DNA of 60,000 nt from Membranipora membranacea (lineage: Eukaryota; Bryozoa; Gymnolaemata; Cheilostomatida; Membraniporidae). Within the stretch, counting starts at the first letter, position 1, and the number at the start of each line of letters is the position of its first letter. The stretch is taken from the NCBI GenBank assembly GCA_914767715.1, contig OU612071.1, positions 10,401,493 through 10,461,492 of the forward strand. Direction: 5' to 3'. A program made the translations under genes and the position numbers. Below, in pieces: positions 33,008 to 60,000 of the stretch. The notes beneath the pieces are model-generated. The model was given only the letters and a program-made list of their open reading frames with translations. It had not been told where the DNA came from and made no database searches.

Positions 33008-33416
33008 GACCTACCTACCTACCTACCTACCTACCTACCTACCTACCTACATACCTACCTACTTACCTATTGCCTAAGATCAAAGTGTCATGGCCAATGG
33101 CTGATTAGTGCCTGTTTCAGTTTCTGGCAGCTTGCTGCACACTTACGATTAGGAAGTCCACCATGGCCTCACCTCTAGGATGAATTCTAGTTATCTAGGA
33201 TGTATCACATCTCAGTACGAGGGCTCCGGGCAACTTGCGTCCCTCTTTAGGGGCAGCCCACCCTCTGTTTTGTCATGAACAGGACCTACCTTTGTTTATC
33301 CTAAGTGTATATCCTTTATAAAGGCTGTACCTATGCAGGGAGGACAGGTATCGATCGACGCTCTACAAGCCTCAGAGATGAGCAAGCTGTCCACCGCTGA
33401 GCTATCTCGGCTTATC
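33008..33416 (-). mobile_element. tRNA-derived SINE with (GTAG)n tail
   Basis: On the minus strand the 5' part (33416 down to about 33345) starts GCCGAGATAGCTCAGCGGTGG, a clear tRNA A-box region. A B-box-like GTCGATCGATACC follows at the expected distance. The body (33290-33150) is shared with 24801-24925, and the element ends in a (GTAG)n run (33010-33069 on the plus strand reads (CTAC)n). The acceptor stem does not pair, so it is not a functional tRNA gene. Confidence 0.7.
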
Positions 33417-33806
33417 TCCTCACAGCTGATCCCTATATTGATACGCAGTATCTAAGTTACGATAATATCACAGCACACAAACACAATTAGTGCCTGCTGC
33501 AATATACACCAAGCCTACACAGGTTTAATAGACTTGTTGGTAACAATGTTCATTACATGCTATGAATACCAAGTGGCAATATTTGCTCTATACAATCTCT
33601 ATAGCTTCAACCTGCGTGCATATGTCAAGTCTCTACACGCTGCTTGCTGATAAGATTATAAACTAGCGATATACCTACAAATGTATGTCTTATTAACAAA
33701 TGTGTATTATTATTGAATTTTAATGCAGCAGAATTAAATTAAATATTAGTATTGAATACACCAGGCATAAAGTCTTTTACTGTGATTAGAAGCTGTAAAA
33801 GCAAGG

Positions 33807-34115
33807 TTGAAGTTTCTTACAGGGGTGTACACACAAAAATCGAAGTTGAGGGGAAATTTCATTACGGATGTTGTAACAGATGCAAAAAGGCAAAATTTCT
33901 ACAGCAAGGCCAGTTATTGTCTAGAAACGAATAATTTTACTATTAATGCTTCCTATGAAGGCGAATCTTTTTCATCCATGCTGGCAATTCTCTCAATGGG
34001 AACCCCTTTCATTCTTATTTTGCGTCCACCACTGCTTTGTTTTATGACTTGGCTGCTTCTTATCTTCATGAAATTTAGATACATTAACAGAATTAAGTTG
34101 ATTTATACAACATAG
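33807..34115 (+). CDS. Possible exon with a transmembrane segment, unrecognised
   Basis: 102 codons end at TAG 34113-34115. The first half is polar (FITDVVTDAKRQNFYSKASY, with an NFT/NAS glycosylation-like pair). The second half has long hydrophobic stretches (residues about 57-88) and a short basic tail. This is the layout of a receptor or channel C-terminus. Codon use does not discriminate and no family was recognised; it may be chance. Confidence 0.25.
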   Translation: MKFLTGVYTQKSKLRGNFITDVVTDAKRQNFYSKASYCLETNNFTINASYEGESFSSMLAILSMGTPFILILRPPLLCFMTWLLLIFMKFRYINRIKLIYTT

Positions 34116-35729
34116 AGGCCTAAGTAAATTACACCACAGTGCTGGGGTATATCTTTACCAATGCGATTACAGCACTAAAGCGATACAAGACCTGATTTTA
34201 CCCTGTTATCGGGAGGCGGCGAGCAGATTGGTCTGTAAACAAGCACTCTGATGGTGTACATTAGGTAAATATCAAAGCTATGATATTACAGAGTAGTAAG
34301 TAGGTACATGTGTATGTGTGACGTACGGATTATATGTAAACAGTAGATAAACTGAATACTGTATGACATATGATACTTATTCCAACACACTGTGCTACAC
34401 CCAACTAAAGAGATGTAGTGTATCGGCATCTAGAAAAAATATAATGTTACATTGTTTTTGGTGTAGGTAACAAGAATGTAACACAGAAATAGGTGGTATT
34501 GTTAGTATCACGCTCAGGGTAGAGATAATACAACAAAGTTAATGGTTTGGTAATGGTTTATGTTAATGATAAGGGTGTTGAGGCGAAATGCTCCCAGAGA
34601 GGTGAAAAATAAGAATTAAAAACAAAGATGTTAGTTACGAATTAATCGCATAGATAACGCACCAGATGATCTGAGATCTCTCTCTTGTTTGGTAGCCTAA
34701 ACTACTTTGACAGGTGAGAATTTTTTCAGATCAAATATTCATAATGATCCATGATTTCTTATCAAGACAGTCTGTATAATCAGCGTTAATGATCAGGAGG
34801 AAAAAACTTTAGCGAATAGGATGTCTGTCTGTTTTTTTCAGAAACGAAAGGGAAGAAATACAATAAAATGACTCCCTCACATAGACTTTCATGCAAAGCA
34901 TCCATGAAATTAAACTTAAAATAATCAGAGGACCTGCTCCAGCTTTTGAAGCTTTAATATGAGCCCAAAAATAGCTCAATTGGGCAACTAGGACTGAAGT
35001 TACAGCTAATCATAGTAAGGCTTATTTTTTTCAAGAGCGTTAATGTCTCTTACAATATGAGAAGATAACTTGTAAGTGAATTTCATACCACCAATAAGTA
35101 CCAGCATAGGTCAACCGAAGACCAATAACACTGATTGATTATTTGATTGGTTTATTTGTCACTCACATACAAGTATGCTGCAAAATTCTTACAACATCGT
35201 GACATTGTGATCGTGTTTTATGTAAATAGCATCCCTGCTTCACAATTATACTGCGTTGGTTGTTGTGATACTATTTCAGATCCCAAGATTTTATCACATA
35301 TTTAGAACTGTCTGAAGCATAGAAGTGAGACAATGATATCATGTAATATGATATGATAGATACTCCGTTAAGAGTGGCTTACTATTTGAACCCAATTTAT
35401 TTTGTGACCCTTTTCAACAATTTTTTAAGACAATAAACAATAACACAAAATTCATGCTCATCAAAATTCATCCACATACTTGACTCATTTTTTGTGTGAG
35501 TAAAAGACAAAATCCCTGCTCATTGTCTAGGCAAAATATGTTTATCTTGAAGAGTTGTGCTCTCAGTTAACTAATAAAGAAGACAACTCTCCAGAATCGT
35601 TATAGCTCCAACCGGATATCAATATAGGTCACGTGACCAACATTAGCAAGATGCAAAAGTGGAAAATGGATTAAAATTCTTTTGGCAGAGAAGAAATGAT
35701 AATTTGAAATTTTAAGGAATATTCAAAAT
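34116..35729. other. Non-coding interval
   Basis: No splice-supported exon or repeat pair identified. Confidence 0.45.
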
Positions 35730-36035
35730 TTGTTGCTGGCTTTATACTGTGAAAGTACAAGGGAGGTGAGTGTTCCAACAAAGGTTCAGATGTCAGTATG
35801 GTTCATCATTGATAAGAATGAATTGATAGGAACTGATATGATGATGTTATTTTTGAATTTATTTGCCTTCTTTTTTGGACTTGGTTGGTGTTATTTTATT
35901 ATCGTTTCACTTATAAAATGCGCCTATTCTGCTCTGTTAAGACACGAAGTCAGATCATGGTGTTTTCGTTCATCCCAATCCCAGTTCAGATGCCCTAGCT
36001 CCATCAATATTTCCTCATCATCATGGATGAAGTAA
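35730..36035 (+). CDS. Possible exon with one transmembrane segment, unrecognised
   Basis: 101 codons with one strong hydrophobic helix (residues about 38-62, DMMMLFLNLFAFFFGLGWCY followed by FIIV), then a Cys/Arg/Ser-rich tail. No supported start or partner exon. Listed only as a low-confidence candidate. Confidence 0.22.
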   Translation: MLLALYCESTREVSVPTKVQMSVWFIIDKNELIGTDMMMLFLNLFAFFFGLGWCYFIIVSLIKCAYSALLRHEVRSWCFRSSQSQFRCPSSINISSSSWMK

Positions 36036-36670
36036 AGGAATGATGAGAGCCCAATCCAAAACAAACACTACAGGAAATTTTCTCCCATCCCAAAATTTTG
36101 AGCCAGTCAGTAGTTTGTCTGAGTGCTACATATCAATGCATCACTCACTCCACTAACTCACTGTGACTGGTGAAAGGACCTCAGTTCTTGGTTAGCCATG
36201 AAAATGTTGGTTTTGCTGTAAGTGTAGGACATAGAATAGATAGACAAAGACATGTGAGTGTTAGTCAGTGTTACCCGAGTGTATCAAGTTGTACACTCCC
36301 CTGTGACTCATGAATTAGTGAGGCCTGTCTTGAAAAGCTAGTGAACAATGCAACTCATGTCTGTGAGAAATATTATTCACTGATACTATCACTATCCAAG
36401 ACTGGTCCTGAACAGCATTCTCACACTCATTTGATGAGCTCTCTCCTTAACAAGGTGCGTGTTTGCTGGCTGACATGCAAGGTCTTCTTTAAAACTCTGA
36501 AAATAAGACCGAGTTTAGATGGTCCTGCTGACAACTGTGACAACGGACATGACCGTACAGTGTGGTTTCGAGGTAAATTGCTTCATTTTGCAGGTGGTTC
36601 ATATGATAATGTAGTTGCATAGCTCTATGGGCTGCTGGGTCCATTGCCCTCAGGGATAAACAAAAAGGTA

Positions 36671-36804
36671 GTTCATCCAAAAGGCATCTGGAGTTGCAGG
36701 TATTAGTGGGCCTACTTTGCCAATGTCCATGATCCATGGGTGGTTGATCATGGACAACGGCAAAGTATACACGCTTGTAACTCCAGATGCCTTTGGTTCA
36801 CCCT
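36671..36804. repeat. Long hairpin (foldback), about 60-bp arms
   Basis: Left arm 36671-36733 and right arm 36745-36804 are inverted copies with a loop of about 11 bases. The core AAAGGCATCTGGAGTTGCAG pairs with a right-arm strand containing AACTCCAGATGCCTTT. A few mismatches and small bulges are present. Confidence 0.8.
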
Positions 36805-37542
36805 CAACATCATCGCAAGCTTGGCTTTGATCTGGCACAAATGGATATTTTATGCTGTTAATCAGTTTGTATGTAGTACCAAGACTGTGCTCTGCATCAA
36901 GTTCACTCTCCAACAGGTGATCGACACGGTCGGCAATGATCTTTTCCAGGCACCTGTGTCTGTATGTTCCCTCAATAACAGTGTAGGACTAACCATTAAA
37001 TAGTCTTACCTCATCATTCTTGTAAATATACCATAAATTATTGCTGTTTGATTGGTATGCCCTCCACTCAAGCCGTAACTCATCACTGTTTGTGAGATTG
37101 AGTTGGTTCTTGTTGACATGTTGTATGTAAGTCTCCACTGAAATCTGCGGTCTTTCTTCCTCCTGGGCCTGCTTGTTGTTTGTGATATCTGCATAGGCAG
37201 CTTCTTGTGTTGTTTTCCATTATTGCAAGTGATTCTAAGTTAATGTATTACACCCCGAGTGTATCAGGCTCTGTTAGGCCTGTATTGTGTCTCTCTGCTT
37301 GAAACAATTATGACGGCATGTGATTGCAGGTATGAGCTTCGTTGCAAATTGGGTAGCATCATAGATGTGTTTTGTGCTGTAGGCCTAAGTGCTAATGGGA
37401 TCCCTAACAGGGCGTAGTGGACCTAAATAAATAACTGTGATCACCAGGTTATGAGTCACACAAGACCCTTTGGGTATACATAACATCAGACAGTTTTGTA
37501 TATAATAGCATATCTTGATGCTATGACACATTGTACCAGTAC

Positions 37543-37600
37543 TATACTGAGATGCTGAGTAGGTACTCGGCCCTACAGTAGTACTCAGTATCTCAGTATA
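37543..37600. repeat. Short hairpin with 19-bp stem
   Basis: TATACTGAGATGCTGAGTA at 37543-37561 pairs with TACTCAGTATCTCAGTATA at 37582-37600, with one G-U wobble. The loop is about 20 bases. The size (58 nt) is in the range of small pre-miRNA-like structures, but there is no expression evidence. Confidence 0.7.
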
Positions 37601-38231
37601 AGACATGATAGTAACTATCTTGTCTTATAGACAAAGATGTGTGATTCTTCCAGACTATCAATAATCACTAGGAAGACGTGCCCCTTGATATCTAATATTA
37701 GCAAACCTTTAATCTACCTTGTCATCCATATATTTTGTGAAGTAAAAATATTAATAGCAGCCATTTGGGTTGCAGTAACCCTGAAATTTTCTCTTCAAAG
37801 AACTGTGGAGACTATCATTACATCAGTTTGGATACTTGGTTCTATCAGACAGAGTGTAATATTCAATTGTCAAAGCTGTGAACCAAACTGCTCATTTAGA
37901 CACTAATACACTGCAGACCCATTTACTGTTACTTTGTTTAATAACTGTGGTGTTTTATATTTACAGTGTTTGCTGATTTATAATATATAGTAGTGATTTA
38001 TGACAAGTACTTATTTGGGATTAAGCTAGTAATCTGCGTCACTTGGACAATTCACTGACTACACAATCGACTAGCCATAAGCCTGAAGGGATATCGGCGC
38101 TGCAGTGATCTGAGCAGTGTTATATTTGTTTCTAACTGACAGTGGATAAGTCCACCTGATTAGTGGTGACACAGAGGAGTGTGGATTTTCTTTAGTGGGC
38201 TGCTCAGCCAGAGCGGCTCACCGGAGTCAAC

Positions 38232-60000
<21,769 letters not shown>

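Noticed and set aside
33345-33416. A true tRNA gene on the minus strand
   Set aside because: A- and B-box-like parts exist, but the acceptor stem does not pair and a SINE body follows directly.

Overview
The window is animal (metazoan) nuclear DNA, AT-rich, with GT-AG introns, hAT-type transposons, tRNA-derived short repeats and many foldback sequences. A protein kinase N gene with 18 visible exons, introns of about 0.3 to 5 kb, and a thrombospondin-repeat secreted protein point to a non-vertebrate animal, probably marine. The phylum cannot be fixed from sequence alone. Most long open frames are chance, so genes were rebuilt from splice sites, reading-phase agreement and protein similarity judged by eye.

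Layout. 0-2.1 kb: a hAT-type non-autonomous element with an 8-bp target duplication, then a two-exon minus-strand gene for a small secreted NHL-like protein. 3.6-4.0 kb: a decayed integrase-like transposase fragment. 6.4-9.9 kb: a tandem array of a tiny two-exon secreted four-cysteine peptide gene, with one intact copy, one copy with a nonsense codon and at least two relics. 13.4-16.5 kb: a five-coding-exon gene for a secreted thrombospondin type 1 repeat (TSR) protein, all introns in phase 1. 18.5-21.3 kb: tentative plus-strand exons of an unrecognised gene, with duplicated alternative exons and an inverted exon copy. 21.7-25.4 kb: hAT elements and a tandem duplication holding an empty/filled insertion pair. 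22.9-30.4 kb: minus-strand exons of unrecognised gene(s), including an N-myristoylation-type start and a last exon split by a hAT element. 30.4-38.2 kb: mostly repeats and non-coding sequence.

38.2-60 kb: an almost complete PKN gene (plus strand, 989 codons visible; only the C-terminal AGC tail lies beyond the window). It has three HR1 domains, a C2-like domain, a proline-rich linker and a full kinase core. Two successive splice donors lie inside tandem minisatellites, and the introns carry four unrelated long hairpins.

The genes do not form a pathway. Shared themes are extracellular protein families evolving by tandem duplication (four-Cys peptide, TSR repeats) and small non-autonomous transposons that reshape exons and introns.
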